Shown: positions 24,226 through 33,587 of the stretch, piece by piece
How the letters are laid out: each line of letters opens with the position of its first letter
Position numbering within the stretch: position 1 is the first letter of the stretch
NCBI GenBank assembly: GCA_947504205.1
Contig: CANNGL010000001.1
Location: 434,001 to 498,000 of the forward strand
Source of the DNA: an uncultured Litoreibacter sp.
Lineage (GTDB): Bacteria; Pseudomonadota; Alphaproteobacteria; Rhodobacterales; Rhodobacteraceae
DNA: 64,000 nucleotides
Direction of reading: 5' to 3'
Position numbers and translations under genes: made by a program
The notes under the pieces: model-generated
Databases searched by the model: none
Told to the model about the DNA's origin: nothing
The model's input: the letters and a program-made list of their open reading frames with translations, nothing else

Positions 24226-24934
24226 CACCTCTCATCTTGCGCTGCCTTTGATCGCGCCGTCACAAGCCCAGAAGCACGTAACAGTTAACGAGGCCTTGTC
24301 TAAGTTGGATGCGGCCTTTCAGCTTAGTGTGCTCAGCGCCAGTCAAATCAATCCACCGGTCGCCGCGGCGGAGGGTCAGGCGTATTTGGTGCCGGGCGCT
24401 GCGGTCAATGAGTGGGTTGGGCATGATGGAGAGGTGGCATTTTTTCTGAATGGTGGATGGTCGTTTTTGACACCGTTGCCAGGATGGCAGCTTTGGGTCC
24501 AAGACGTGGCCACGCGACTGACCTATTCGTCGGGTATTTGGAGAGACGGGGTCGTTGCATCATCTCCCAATGGCGCGGACATGCGCTCCGAGGTCCTGGA
24601 GTTGGATTATACACTTGCCGGCGGGAGTGCGTCAGAACTGACCGGATTGGTGCTTCCGTCTAACGCTTCGGTGTTTGCAGTGACGGGTCGGGTTTTGACA
24701 GCGATCACCGGTAGCTTGTCGGATTGGTCCTTGGGCGTTGACGGTAGCGAGACACGTTATGGCGATGGTTTGGGGCTGGGTGTCGGCGCTTGGTTGAGGG
24801 GCGTTACGGGCCAGCCCGTGACTTACTACAATCCGACAGCCTTGAAGTTGAGCGCAAATGGCGGGACCTTTGCGAGCGGATCAATTAGGCTGGCGATCCA
24901 TATGATCCGATTTGAATTGCCTTCCGGGGACTAG
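24218..24934 (+). CDS. DUF2793 protein at the end of the GTA operon
   Basis: A 238-residue protein. Residues 1-110 are a DUF2793 domain (SHLALPLIAPSQAQKHVTVNEALSKLDAAFQLSVLS ... GEVAFFLNGGWSFLTPLPGWQLWV), often found attached to or near the tails of Rhodobacterales GTAs. The C-terminal half is beta-rich (ELTGLVLPSNASVFAVTGRVLTAITG) and could bind cell-surface glycans. The 8-base overlap with gp15 shows it is co-expressed, probably as an accessory tail component. Its stop codon overlaps the stop of the convergent zinc-finger gene. Confidence 0.8.
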   Translation: MDNTSHLALPLIAPSQAQKHVTVNEALSKLDAAFQLSVLSASQINPPVAAAEGQAYLVPGAAVNEWVGHDGEVAFFLNGGWSFLTPLPGWQLWVQDVATRLTYSSGIWRDGVVASSPNGADMRSEVLELDYTLAGGSASELTGLVLPSNASVFAVTGRVLTAITGSLSDWSLGVDGSETRYGDGLGLGVGAWLRGVTGQPVTYYNPTALKLSANGGTFASGSIRLAIHMIRFELPSGD

Positions 24935-25293
24935 CCGCCGGACGCGCATATGATGCAGGTGGACAGTGTCGGGTCCAGTTTGAGGCGCTTGAAAGCAATT
25001 GGTTCGTCGCATTCCTCACAGATGCCGAAGGAGCCATCTTCAATACGCGCCAATGCTGTGATTGCACGTGCCGCTTGCTGCTTGCGCCGTTGCTCGTCGG
25101 CTTGCGCCATCGCCTGATTTTGCAGTGCGTCCATTCGGCTGAGGCGTCCCACTGATTGTTGATCCAACTCGACAACGTTTCGGCTTTCCCGGCTTGCGTC
25201 TGATGCGTTTTGAACACCTGCTCGAATACTGTGCAAATCAGCTTCAAGTTCGCGCCGTTGGGCGCAAGTGATCACGATTCTGCTTGTGCCCAT
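24931..25293 (-). CDS. DksA/TraR-type zinc-finger protein
   Basis: A 120-residue protein with a long helical coiled-coil-like region (about 12-85) and a C-terminal four-cysteine zinc finger: Cys92, Cys95, Cys113 and Cys116 in ICEECDEPIAFKRLKLDPTLSTCIIC. DksA-family proteins bind the RNA polymerase secondary channel and modulate promoters. The acidic DxxDxA tip of true DksA is not obvious here, so it may be a divergent relative. It is convergent with the GTA operon, and both genes end in the same CTAG. Confidence 0.8.
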   Translation of the reverse strand: MGTSRIVITCAQRRELEADLHSIRAGVQNASDASRESRNVVELDQQSVGRLSRMDALQNQAMAQADEQRRKQQAARAITALARIEDGSFGICEECDEPIAFKRLKLDPTLSTCIICASGG

Positions 25294-25354
25294 TTTGAAT
25301 TTAGCTTTCCGATCCTATCTGTTATATTGAGTTTCCCGAAGATGAGGTACCGCT

Positions 25355-26164
25355 ATGGCGCAACGAGATCCGAAGTTAGCCGAGATTGATCCGGTCTGGC
25401 AACGCATTACAGGCGAGGCCACTGCTGCAATCTCTGATGAGCCGTTGCTTGGTGGGTTGGTGCATAACTCAGTGTTACACCATGACAGCCTGGAACACGC
25501 GCTGGCCTATAGAATGTCGCAGAAGTTGGCGTCCGGCGAGATGTCTGAGCAAATCTTGCGAGAGATTGCTGATCATGCCTATGCGGAGTCTCCCGAGTTG
25601 GGGGCTGCGGCGCGTGCGGATATTGTGGCTGTTTACGAACGGGATCCCGCATGCCACCGGTTCATGCAGCCGCTGCTTTTCTTCAAAGGCTTTCAGGCCA
25701 TCCAAGCTTACCGCGTCGGAAGCTGGTTGTGGCGGCAAGGTCGCAAGGACTTGGCTTATTTTGTGCAGATGCGGGTGAGCGAGGTTTTCGGGATCGACAT
25801 TCATCCAGCCGCGACAATTGGGAAGGGTGTGATGATAGATCATGCGCACTCCATTGTGATCGGTGAGACGGCGGTAGTGGGCGATAATGTGTCCATGCTG
25901 CATTCTGTTACGCTTGGCGGCACGGGCAAGGAAGACGACGATCGGCATCCCAAGATTGGAAACGGTGTACTGATAGGTGCCGGGGCCAAGGTTTTGGGTA
26001 ATATCGAGGTCGGTCATTGCTCCCGTATCGCGGCAGGCTCTGTGGTATTGGAGGCTGTGCCTCCGATGAAGACCGTCGCAGGGGTGCCAGCGCGCATCGT
26101 GGGTGAGGCCGGATGTTCGCAACCCTCTGTCACAATGGATCAGCTGCTGAGCGGTGAAATCTGA
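25355..26164 (+). CDS. cysE: Serine O-acetyltransferase
   Basis: A 269-residue cytosolic enzyme that makes O-acetylserine for cysteine synthesis. The N-terminal helical SATase domain precedes a left-handed hexapeptide-repeat helix: IHPAATIGKGVMIDHAHSIVIGETAVVGDNVSMLHSVTLGGTG, with the catalytic His, then HPKIGNGVLIGAGAKVLGNIEVG. It is often found just downstream of Rhodobacterales GTA clusters, although its role is metabolic. It is divergent from the zinc-finger gene. Confidence 0.95.
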   Translation: MAQRDPKLAEIDPVWQRITGEATAAISDEPLLGGLVHNSVLHHDSLEHALAYRMSQKLASGEMSEQILREIADHAYAESPELGAAARADIVAVYERDPACHRFMQPLLFFKGFQAIQAYRVGSWLWRQGRKDLAYFVQMRVSEVFGIDIHPAATIGKGVMIDHAHSIVIGETAVVGDNVSMLHSVTLGGTGKEDDDRHPKIGNGVLIGAGAKVLGNIEVGHCSRIAAGSVVLEAVPPMKTVAGVPARIVGEAGCSQPSVTMDQLLSGEI

Positions 26165-26183
26165 TTATTTGAAAATTTGAATG

Positions 26184-26217
26184 AAAAGGGGCCCAATCAG
26201 ACGATTGGCCCCTTTTT
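26184..26217. terminator. Intrinsic terminator between cysE and pdhC
   Basis: A stem of AAAAGGGG and CCAATC pairs with GATTGG and CCCCTTTT (one bulged C) around a short AGAC-type loop and ends in a T-run on the + strand. The mirror A-run makes it usable by the convergent pdh transcript too. Confidence 0.85.
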
Positions 26218-26238
26218 TGTTCGATTTGTGCAACAATC

Positions 26239-27555
26239 CTAAGCAAGCATCGCTACAGGATTTTCCAGATTATCCTTGATAGCCTGTAATAGCTCAGCGC
26301 CCAGTGCGCCATCAATCACCCGGTGGTCGACGCTTAGCGTAACAGACATCACAGTTGCCACGGCAAGCTCACCATCATCCCCAACAACTGGTTTTTTCGT
26401 TCCAGCGCCAACCGCTAGAATTGCGGCATGGGGCGGGTTGATGATTGCGTCGAAATTGTCGATGCCAAACATACCCAAATTCGAGATCGCAAATGTGCCT
26501 CCCTGATACTCATGCGGCGCAAGCTTGCGGTCGCGCGCGCGCCCGGCCAAATCCTTCATCTCTGCAGATAGCGACGAAAGTGACTTCATATCGGCGTCTT
26601 TGAGAACCGGCGTGAACAAACCTCCTTCGATAGCTACAGCAACAGCGACGTCGGAGGGCTTCAGCTTGAGCGTTCTGTCCCCCGCCCAAACCGCATTTGC
26701 TTCTGGAACTTGCTGCAGTGCATTGGCGCAGGCCTTGATGATAAAGTCGTTGACCGACAGCTTCACGCTGCGCGCTTCGAGTTGCTTGTTCAGTTGGCTG
26801 CGGAACTTGAGCAGTGCATCGAGGTTGATGTCCCGGCGCAGATAAAAGTGCGGTACGGACTGCTTTGCCTCTGTCAAGCGAGCCGCAATCGTCTTGCGCA
26901 TTCCGTCCAGAGCCACTTCTTCAAACTCGCGACCTTCGTAGGTTTTGAGCACAACTTCTGTCGATGGTCCACTTGCCATTGAAGCTGACGTTGATGCGGC
27001 AGGCGCGGCCGCCTTTGGTGCTGCTGCCTTCTGGTCTGCGGGTGAGGCGTTTTCCACATCAGCTTTGACAATTCGACCCTTCGGCCCCGAGCCTTTGATC
27101 TGGCTCAGATCAAGTCCTTTGTCTTTGGCGATGCGTCGCGCAAGCGGGGAAGCGAAAACGCGCGTTCCGTCACCAAAACTTTGAGCAGGTTGGCTGGCTT
27201 GTTCAGGCGGTGCTTTCGGTGCTTCTTCGGTCGCTGCATCCGCGGGTTTGGTGTCGTCGGAGGTTGAGGCGGCCGCTGTGGGCTTTGCCGACGCAATGTC
27301 GTCGGCGCTTTCCCCGTCTTCAAGAAGCACGGCGATTGGTGTGTTCACTTTCACACCTTCCGAGCCTTCATCAATCAAGATTTTTCCAACAACGCCTTCA
27401 TCGACGGCTTCAAATTCCATCGTTGCTTTATCGGTCTCTATCTCTGCAAGCAAATCACCAGAGCTGACGCTATCGCCCTCTTTGACGAGCCATTTGGCAA
27501 GCGTGCCTTCTTCCATCGTCGGCGACAGAGCGGGCATAAGTACTTCAATTGGCAT
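26239..27555 (-). CDS. pdhC: Pyruvate dehydrogenase E2, dihydrolipoamide acetyltransferase
   Basis: A 438-residue core enzyme of the pyruvate dehydrogenase complex that transfers acetyl from lipoamide to CoA. An N-terminal lipoyl domain carries Lys43 in [11 protein letters not shown]. After an Ala/Pro linker comes the E1/E3-binding domain ([36 protein letters not shown]). The catalytic domain ends with the active-site motif [16 protein letters not shown]. It is the third gene of pdhA-pdhB-pdhC. The E3 gene (lpdA) is 20 kb away with a matching upstream palindrome. Confidence 0.97.
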   Translation of the reverse strand: MPIEVLMPALSPTMEEGTLAKWLVKEGDSVSSGDLLAEIETDKATMEFEAVDEGVVGKILIDEGSEGVKVNTPIAVLLEDGESADDIASAKPTAAASTSDDTKPADAATEEAPKAPPEQASQPAQSFGDGTRVFASPLARRIAKDKGLDLSQIKGSGPKGRIVKADVENASPADQKAAAPKAAAPAASTSASMASGPSTEVVLKTYEGREFEEVALDGMRKTIAARLTEAKQSVPHFYLRRDINLDALLKFRSQLNKQLEARSVKLSVNDFIIKACANALQQVPEANAVWAGDRTLKLKPSDVAVAVAIEGGLFTPVLKDADMKSLSSLSAEMKDLAGRARDRKLAPHEYQGGTFAISNLGMFGIDNFDAIINPPHAAILAVGAGTKKPVVGDDGELAVATVMSVTLSVDHRVIDGALGAELLQAIKDNLENPVAMLA

Positions 27556-27567
27556 GTCTCGCTCTCC

Positions 27568-28941
27568 TTACCGGTAGGTGACTTTTTTGACAGCTTCGAT
27601 CACCTCGGCGGTGGTCGTTAGGGCCAGTTTCTCGAGATTTGCTGCATATGGCATGGGCACATCTTTCCCAGTGCAGTTGATGACGGGTGCGTCCAGATAG
27701 TCAAACGCGTCCTGCATCAAAACAGAGGAGATATAGCTTCCGATTGAGCACACAGGGAAACCTTCTTCAACGGTCACACATCGGTTCGTCTTCATGACCG
27801 AATTGATCACAGTTCCGGTATCCATCGGGCGCAATGTGCGCAGATCGATTACCTCGGCTGAGATGCCGTCTTCAGCAAGCTTATCGGCTGCTTCCAATGC
27901 GTATTTCATTCCGATCCCAAAGCTGACGATGGTCACATCGGAACCTTCGCGCCATATCTTGGCTTTGCCGAAGGGGATGGTGAAATCATCCATGTCGGGG
28001 ACGTCAAAGGACTGTCCGTAGAGGATCTCATTTTCCAGAAACACGACCGGGTTCGGATCGCGGATTGCTGTTTTCATCAATCCTTTGGCATCAGATGCAG
28101 AATACGGCATGCAAACTTTCAGACCGGGAATTTGCGAGTACCATGCCGCATAGTCCTGGCTGTGCTGGGCGCCAACGCGCGCGGCAGCACCGTTTGGGCC
28201 GCGGAAAACAATCGGTGCACCCATCTGGCCGCCTGACATATAAAGCGTCTTAGCGGCTGAATTGATAATTTGGTCAATGGCTTGCATGGCGAAGTTGAAC
28301 GTCATAAATTCGACGATAGGGCGCAAGCCACCAAAGGCAGCGCCGACGCCAATGCCTGCAAATCCATGCTCTGTAATCGGCGTATCGATCACGCGGCGCG
28401 ACCCAAATTCGTCCAGCAATCCTTGGGACACTTTGTAGGCACCGTTATATTCAGCGACTTCCTCCCCCATCAGGAAGACTTCATCGGTAGAGCGCATTTC
28501 CTCGGCCATGGCGTCACGGATGGCTTCGCGCACAGTTTGCAACTTCATCGCGGTGCCCTCTGGCCAGTCCGGACTTTGATCTACTTTTGGCGTCTCAGGT
28601 GCAGCGGCAGAAGCAGCGGGCGCGGCCTCTTTAGTTGCGTCCTCGGTCTCAGTTTCCGCTGGAGCGGAGGAGGTGGCCTGGATGTCGTCGGCACTTTCGC
28701 CATCTTCCAGCAGGACCGCAATTGCGGTGTTTACTTTGACGCCCTCGGTGCCTTCTTCGATCAGGATTTTGCCGATGGTTCCTTCATCGACGGCTTCAAA
28801 TTCCATCGTGGCCTTGTCCGTCTCGATCTCAGCGATGATATCGCCAGACGCGACCGTATCGCCTTCTTTTACCAACCATTTGGCAAGCGTGCCTTCTTCC
28901 ATGGTCGGCGACAGGGCGGGCATTAAGATTTCAGTGCTCAT
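27568..28941 (-). CDS. pdhB: Pyruvate dehydrogenase E1 beta subunit with N-terminal lipoyl domain
   Basis: 457 residues: a lipoyl domain (about 1-80, Lys43 in [17 protein letters not shown]) and an acidic/Ala linker precede the E1 beta catalytic part, which begins [41 protein letters not shown]. The added lipoyl domain is a known alphaproteobacterial trait. It is nearly identical to that of pdhC over its first 80 residues, pointing to a past duplication. The gene sits 12 bases before pdhC and 3 bases after pdhA. Confidence 0.97.
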   Translation of the reverse strand: MSTEILMPALSPTMEEGTLAKWLVKEGDTVASGDIIAEIETDKATMEFEAVDEGTIGKILIEEGTEGVKVNTAIAVLLEDGESADDIQATSSAPAETETEDATKEAAPAASAAAPETPKVDQSPDWPEGTAMKLQTVREAIRDAMAEEMRSTDEVFLMGEEVAEYNGAYKVSQGLLDEFGSRRVIDTPITEHGFAGIGVGAAFGGLRPIVEFMTFNFAMQAIDQIINSAAKTLYMSGGQMGAPIVFRGPNGAAARVGAQHSQDYAAWYSQIPGLKVCMPYSASDAKGLMKTAIRDPNPVVFLENEILYGQSFDVPDMDDFTIPFGKAKIWREGSDVTIVSFGIGMKYALEAADKLAEDGISAEVIDLRTLRPMDTGTVINSVMKTNRCVTVEEGFPVCSIGSYISSVLMQDAFDYLDAPVINCTGKDVPMPYAANLEKLALTTTAEVIEAVKKVTYR

Positions 28942-28944
28942 GTC

Positions 28945-29955
28945 TCAAGCCTCCTGCGGAAGTTCGGTTGCGTAGATGTCGGTCCAAAGCTCTTCGAGAG
29001 CAGGTTCAGGGCTTTCCTTGGAGAATTCGGCGGCGTTGTTGACAATTTCTTTGATTTCCTTGTCAACGCTCTTCAAATCATCCTCGCTGGCATGTTTCCC
29101 GTCGAGCAGCATTGTGCGCACATGCTCAATCGCGTCGCGGGTATCACGCATCTTCTGAACTTCTTCGCGGGTTCGGTATTTTGCCGGGTCCGACATGGAG
29201 TGGCCTCGGTAGCGGTAGGTTTTGACTTCAAGAATGTAGGGGCCTTTACCGGCGCGGCAGTGGGCGACGGCTTTTTCTGCTGCGGCTTTCACCGCCAGAA
29301 CATCCATGCCGTCCACTTCTTCGCCTTCGATGCCATATGCTGCACCACGCTCCCACAACGAGGGGGATTTGGTAGAGCGCTGTACAGACGTGCCCATGGC
29401 GTATTGGTTATTCTCGATCACGAAGATGACTGGCAGATCCCAGAGTTCGGCCATGTTGTACGTTTCGTAGACCTGGCCTTGGTTTGCCGCGCCATCGCCA
29501 AAATAGGCGAAGGTGACGTTGTCATTCCCGCGATACTTGTCGGAGAATGCCAGACCCGCACCAAGCGGCACCTGAGCTGCGACAATCCCGTGGCCACCGT
29601 AGAAATGTTTCTCTTTCGAGAACATATGCATCGAGCCGCCTTTGCCCTTCGAATAGCCGCCTTCGCGGCCAGTGAGTTCGGCCATGACGCCCTTGGGGTC
29701 CATCCCACAGGCCAGCATATGACCGTGGTCGCGATAGGAGGTGATGCGCTTGTCGCCTTCCTTTGCGGCGGCTTCGATGCCAACGACAACGGCTTCCTGA
29801 CCGATATATAGATGGCAAAAGCCACCAATCAGGCCCATCCCGTAAAGTTGGCCAGCTTTTTCTTCAAAGCGCCGTATCAAAAGCATGTCTTTGTAATATT
29901 GAAGGAGTTCGTCCTTCGAGACATTTGGTTTTGCGGTGGTTTTCTTTGCAGCCAC
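28945..29955 (-). CDS. pdhA: Pyruvate dehydrogenase E1 alpha subunit
   Basis: I start this at the GTG at 29955 (VAAKKTTAKPNVSKDELLQYYKDM), giving 336 residues. GGGGGAG lies about 8 bases upstream, whereas the TTG at 29979 has no ribosome site. The thiamine-diphosphate motif is GDGAANQGQVYETYNMAELWDLPVIFVIENN, and the phosphorylation-loop-like region YRYRGHSMSDPAKYRTREEV is present. It forms the alpha2-beta2 decarboxylase with PdhB. A perfect 20-base palindrome lies 27 bases upstream of the start. Confidence 0.95.
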   Translation of the reverse strand: MAAKKTTAKPNVSKDELLQYYKDMLLIRRFEEKAGQLYGMGLIGGFCHLYIGQEAVVVGIEAAAKEGDKRITSYRDHGHMLACGMDPKGVMAELTGREGGYSKGKGGSMHMFSKEKHFYGGHGIVAAQVPLGAGLAFSDKYRGNDNVTFAYFGDGAANQGQVYETYNMAELWDLPVIFVIENNQYAMGTSVQRSTKSPSLWERGAAYGIEGEEVDGMDVLAVKAAAEKAVAHCRAGKGPYILEVKTYRYRGHSMSDPAKYRTREEVQKMRDTRDAIEHVRTMLLDGKHASEDDLKSVDKEIKEIVNNAAEFSKESPEPALEELWTDIYATELPQEA

Positions 29956-29981
29956 TGAGCTAGTCTCCCCCGAAATCAAAA

Positions 29982-30001
29982 ATAGTTTAACGTTAAACTA
30001 T
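29982..30001 (-). promoter_or_regulatory. Perfect 20-bp palindrome upstream of pdhA
   Basis: The half-site ATAGTTTAAC at 29982-29991 is exactly mirrored at 29992-30001. Its 14-base core, GTTTAAC-GTTAAAC, recurs with one change (GTTTAAT-GTTAAAC) at 49587-49600 before lpdA, the E3 of the same complex. This looks like the operator of a dimeric regulator of pyruvate dehydrogenase genes; the protein is not in this window. Confidence 0.7.
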
Positions 30002-30090
30002 ACTCTAACAGCTTTCTTTTTAGAATTCACCCACGAATTTGAACGGCGCGACCGAATGGCTCACCTAGCGTCAATCAATGGTGGCCGGCG

Positions 30091-30393
30091 CTACTTGATG
30101 AGGATTTCGTCAGACCGCATCAGGCCAAGCGTTTCTCGCGCCTGTTGGTCCAGCAGATCGAGGTCGAGATAGTCGTCCGAGAGGCGTCTGGTTTTGTTGC
30201 GCATGCTGGCGACCTCTGTTTCAAGCAGGTCTAACTGCAACCGCAGGGTGTCGATCTCTGCCTCGACCTGAACGCGGCGGAAAATGCCGTAATCGCCCTG
30301 AACAGCAGTGAAGGTGAAATAGGCGCCAAGAAAGAACAGAACGGTACTGATCAAAAGCGGCGTAAGTCCTGGGGCTCTGCGCTGTGATGCCAT
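30091..30393 (-). CDS. ftsB: Septum formation initiator FtsB/DivIC family
   Basis: A 100-residue bitopic membrane protein starting at the ATG at 30393 (MASQRRAPGL); upstream codons in the same frame lack a ribosome site. A membrane helix at about 10-30 is followed by a periplasmic coiled coil (RVQVEAEIDTLRLQLDLLETEVASMRNKTRRL) and the DLDLLDQQARETLGLMRSDEILI end typical of FtsB. It links FtsL and FtsQ in the divisome. It lies between the aldolase and pdhA genes on the same strand. Confidence 0.85.
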   Translation of the reverse strand: MASQRRAPGLTPLLISTVLFFLGAYFTFTAVQGDYGIFRRVQVEAEIDTLRLQLDLLETEVASMRNKTRRLSDDYLDLDLLDQQARETLGLMRSDEILIK

Positions 30394-30521
30394 AAATCTG
30401 TAACCTGCCTGTGGAAGCTGCTGCTTCTCTTGCACGAATCATCGCACATCCGATTCGTTTTGTGAATCCCCTAAAGAGGGGTCACAGGCAATAAATTCAA
30501 AAAAATCAGTGGTTAGGCAGA

Positions 30522-31415
30522 TTAACCTGCGACGGATGCCGCATAAATGCTGTCGATCGTTTCAGCCAGCGTCTTGTCGAACTCGGTATCGCTTTGCTGT
30601 GCGGACAGGCCTTCGGTCAATGCGCGCGAAAAGCTGGCGATCACTCCGGTGTTTTGCGAGAGCCGCGCATTTGCTTCGTCTCTGGAATAGCCACCGGACA
30701 GGGCAACGACCCGCATAACCTTTGGATCATCGGCCAAAGATTTGTAGACATTGGCTTTTTCGGGAAGGGTGAGCTTCAACATGATCTTCTGATCATCGCC
30801 AAGCGCTTCCAGTTCACGCGTGATCGCGGCGACCAGCATGTCTTCGGCCTGTGCTTTGTCTGCGATTGAAATGGTGATCTCTGGCTCAAGGATCGGGACC
30901 AACCCTTTAGCCAAGATTTGTTTCCCGATTTCAAACTGTTGGCCAACATTTGCAGCAATACCGCTCTCCGAGGCGGCGCCTATGACAGAGCGCATTTTGG
31001 TGCCGAACATGCCCGCATCAACGGCGCGATCCAGAAGTGCGTTCAGATCCGAAATAGGCTTCATGAGTTGCACGCCGTCAGCAGCCTCTTCGAGGCCTTT
31101 GTCGACTTTCAGAAACGGAACGACGCGCCGTTCATCCCACAAAAATTTCCCGGAAGGGATACCGTGAATGTCGCGATCCATGGTCTTCTCGAACAAAATC
31201 GCACCCACCACCTTGTCACCTGTGAAGGCGGGTGACTGGGCTATGCGGCATCGCATGTCATGGATGCAGTCATACATTTCGTCTTCAGAAGTGTAGGCGC
31301 TTTCCTCCACTCCGTAGAGTTTCAGAGCTTTCGGCGTTGAGCCACCAGATTGGTCCAAAGCGGCAATAAAGCCGTTGCCGTTTGTAATCTGTTCTGTCTG
31401 CGCTGCGTTCGCCAT
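30522..31415 (-). CDS. Class I fructose-bisphosphate aldolase
   Basis: A 297-residue Schiff-base aldolase. Family motifs are FIAALDQSGGSTPKALKLYG, GAILFEKTMDRDIHG, FLKVDKGLEE, GLVPILEPEI and KIMLKLTLPEKANVY with the catalytic lysine region, then ALSGGYSRDEANARL. It interconverts fructose-1,6-bisphosphate and triose phosphates. It lies near pgk and gap, so this stretch groups lower glycolysis and gluconeogenesis. A degenerate LacI-type operator lies upstream at 31478-31491. Confidence 0.93.
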   Translation of the reverse strand: MANAAQTEQITNGNGFIAALDQSGGSTPKALKLYGVEESAYTSEDEMYDCIHDMRCRIAQSPAFTGDKVVGAILFEKTMDRDIHGIPSGKFLWDERRVVPFLKVDKGLEEAADGVQLMKPISDLNALLDRAVDAGMFGTKMRSVIGAASESGIAANVGQQFEIGKQILAKGLVPILEPEITISIADKAQAEDMLVAAITRELEALGDDQKIMLKLTLPEKANVYKSLADDPKVMRVVALSGGYSRDEANARLSQNTGVIASFSRALTEGLSAQQSDTEFDKTLAETIDSIYAASVAG

Positions 31416-31477
31416 GATCTGTCCCTTGGAAAAACTCTTGCAGGCCTTCTAGGGAAGCCGGGCGGATGATGCAATTC

Positions 31478-31491
31478 TGGTGGCGCTAACA
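31478..31491 (-). promoter_or_regulatory. Degenerate LacI-type operator before the aldolase gene
   Basis: The right half GCGCTAACA matches the arrangement of the operator in front of gap (34640-34655), with a CG centre; the left half (TGGTG) is poor. It is 63 to 76 bases upstream of the aldolase start. Weak evidence taken alone. Confidence 0.3.
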
Positions 31492-31499
31492 GTCTGTTC

Positions 31500-32282
31500 C
31501 TAAACGCGGGACATCATGATCTTGGTGACGAAAGTGATGATCCAACGCGGCAGAATACGGGGCAGGGCCAGCGCCGTGATCTTGTTGATCACACCGGGCA
31601 CCATGATCCGCTTGCCAACCCGCATTGCAGTCCAGCCTGCTTCCGCGACATCTTTCGCAGTCGCAAGCATGCCGGATTTGATCAATCTGACATCATGCAT
31701 GTCGCCGGCCGTGAAGAACTCGGTTTTTGTCGCGCCGGGGCATAAAACAGTGACCGTGATGTCGGTGCCGCGCAGCTCTTCCGCGACGGCCTCACTCAGG
31801 GACAGCACATAGGCCTTGGTCGCGTGATAGACCGCCATGCCGGGGCCGGGAACGAAACCCGCGACTGAGGCGACGTTGAGAATGCGGCCCGCTCCATGGG
31901 CCTTCATATGCGGCACCGCGCGCTTCATCAGGTCAGTGACGGCCAGAATGTTGACCTGAATAGACGAAAATTCGCGATCCCACCCGCCATCGGCAAACGC
32001 ACCGTTTCGGCCAAGGCCCGCGTTATTGACCAGCACATCCACGATGCGTTTGTCGGTCGCTTCGCTCCAAAGCCGCTCGCTTTCCTCCAGAGAGGACAAG
32101 TCGGCTGCGATCACCACCGCCTCGATGCCATGATCTTTGCGTAATTCGGTGGCCAGCGCTTCAAGCTTGTCTCGCGATCGGGCAGAAAGGATTACGTTTC
32201 TGCCGTCTCTGGCAGCCAGACGCGCCAGATCTTTCCCGATCCCTTCGGACGCGCCCGTAACGAGAGTGTAGGTCTTGCTCAT
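31500..32282 (-). CDS. Short-chain dehydrogenase/reductase
   Basis: 260 residues from the ATG at 32282 (MSKTYTLVTGASEGIG), chosen because GGAC lies just upstream and earlier in-frame Mets would add an Arg-rich tail. It has the TGASEGIG cofactor loop, NNAGLGRNG, the catalytic YHATK motif and a C-terminal membrane-like helix (LPRILPRWIITFVTKIMM) found in SDRs of the DltE/YqjQ type. Its substrate is not predictable. It lies between the aldolase gene and pgk without obvious metabolic connection. Confidence 0.88.
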   Translation of the reverse strand: MSKTYTLVTGASEGIGKDLARLAARDGRNVILSARSRDKLEALATELRKDHGIEAVVIAADLSSLEESERLWSEATDKRIVDVLVNNAGLGRNGAFADGGWDREFSSIQVNILAVTDLMKRAVPHMKAHGAGRILNVASVAGFVPGPGMAVYHATKAYVLSLSEAVAEELRGTDITVTVLCPGATKTEFFTAGDMHDVRLIKSGMLATAKDVAEAGWTAMRVGKRIMVPGVINKITALALPRILPRWIITFVTKIMMSRV

Positions 32283-32314
32283 TGTTTGTCCTTTCATGCC
32301 AGCGCGAAAGGTAT

Positions 32315-33493
32315 CTAGCCCTCTAACGCTGCAACGCCGGGAAGGGTTTTGCCTTCCATCCATTCCAGAAATGCGCCACCCGCGGTTGAAATATAGGTGA
32401 AGGCGTCAGCCGCATCGGCATCATTGAGCGCAGCCACGGTATCGCCACCGCCTGCCACAGAAATGAGCCTACCAGATTTCGTCAGTGCTGCGGCATGTTT
32501 TGCAGCGGCATTGGTCGCCATGTTGAAGGGGGGGATTTCAAAGGCCCCTAGCGGGCCATTCCAGATCAGGGTCTGGCAGGCTTCGAAAACCCCGGCGATT
32601 GCCTTCACGGTTTCAGGCCCGGCATCAAGGATCATTGCATCCTCAGGGCAAGCATCCGCTGGCAGTGTTTCGGATGCAGCACCGGCCTTGAATTCGCGCG
32701 CCACAACGATGTCGCGGGGCAGGTGTATCTGGCATCCCGCAGCCTCTGCTTTCGATTTGATTTCGGAAGCCGTACCGGTCATCTCATGTTCTGCCAGTGA
32801 TGTGCCAATCTTCAGGCCTTCGGCTGCCATGAACGTATTCGCCATGCCGCCGCCGATCACGAGATGATCCACCTTGCTTACCAGATTTCCCAACAGATCA
32901 AGTTTGGTCGACACCTTTGCGCCGCCCACAACTGCAACCACAGGTCGTTTCGGTTGGCCCAACGCAGCTTCCAGATGCGAAAGTTCGGCCTCCATCAAGC
33001 GCCCGGCACAAGCGGGCAGGAGCCGCGCCAAAGCTTCGGTCGAACTATGGGCGCGATGTGCTGCGGAAAACGCGTCATTCACATAAACATCACCCAAGCT
33101 TGCCAGCCGCTCTGCAAACCCTCGGTCGTTCTTTTCTTCGCCCGGATTGAAGCGGGTGTTTTCCAGCAAAGCGACCGCGCCGCTTGGTAAGGCCTCGACA
33201 CTTTGTCCGTAGTTGCCGTCAATGAAAGTGACGTCCTGGCCAAGCGCATGGGACAAGGCCGGCACGACATGCCGCAATGACATTTCCGGCACGATCTGTC
33301 CCTTCGGGCGTCCGAAATGGGCGAGCAAGATCGGCGTGCCGCCCTTGGCTTGAATGTCGCGAATGGTGGGCAGGATCCGATCAATCCGGGTGCTGTCGGT
33401 CACACGACCCTCTTCCATCGGCACATTGATGTCCACGCGGGTCAGAACCCGTTTGCCATTCAGATCCATCTCGTCCAGCGTTTTCCAGGCCAT
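32315..33493 (-). CDS. pgk: Phosphoglycerate kinase
   Basis: A 392-residue glycolytic kinase that interconverts 1,3-bisphosphoglycerate and 3-phosphoglycerate with ADP/ATP. The start at 33493 ([26 protein letters not shown]) has GAGGAGCG upstream. Substrate-binding motifs [12 protein letters not shown] and [11 protein letters not shown] and the nucleotide motif [12 protein letters not shown] are present. It is downstream of gap, but a terminator at 33531-33563 separates them. Confidence 0.97.
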   Translation of the reverse strand: MAWKTLDEMDLNGKRVLTRVDINVPMEEGRVTDSTRIDRILPTIRDIQAKGGTPILLAHFGRPKGQIVPEMSLRHVVPALSHALGQDVTFIDGNYGQSVEALPSGAVALLENTRFNPGEEKNDRGFAERLASLGDVYVNDAFSAAHRAHSSTEALARLLPACAGRLMEAELSHLEAALGQPKRPVVAVVGGAKVSTKLDLLGNLVSKVDHLVIGGGMANTFMAAEGLKIGTSLAEHEMTGTASEIKSKAEAAGCQIHLPRDIVVAREFKAGAASETLPADACPEDAMILDAGPETVKAIAGVFEACQTLIWNGPLGAFEIPPFNMATNAAAKHAAALTKSGRLISVAGGGDTVAALNDADAADAFTYISTAGGAFLEWMEGKTLPGVAALEG

Positions 33494-33530
33494 AATCCAG
33501 CGCTCCTCAAATGCGGTTGTGACTTCAATG

Positions 33531-33563
33531 AAAAAATCCCGCCTCAAGAGCAAGGCGGGATTT
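33531..33563 (-). terminator. Intrinsic terminator after gap
   Basis: AAATCCCGCCT (33534-33544) pairs with AGGCGGGATTT (33553-33563) around an 8-base loop; on the reverse strand it ends in a T-run (33531-33536). It lies between gap and pgk, so pgk must have its own promoter or rely on read-through. Confidence 0.88.
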
Positions 33564-33587
33564 CAGAATTTCACGATTTCAGCGGGT

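Noticed and set aside
30461-30486. Hairpin TGTGA...TCACA with inner CCCCT/AGGGG between ftsB and the aldolase gene
   Set aside because: The stem is interrupted by unpaired bases and no T-run follows in the right direction for the aldolase transcript. It may be a leader structure of ftsB, but the evidence is too thin to list.
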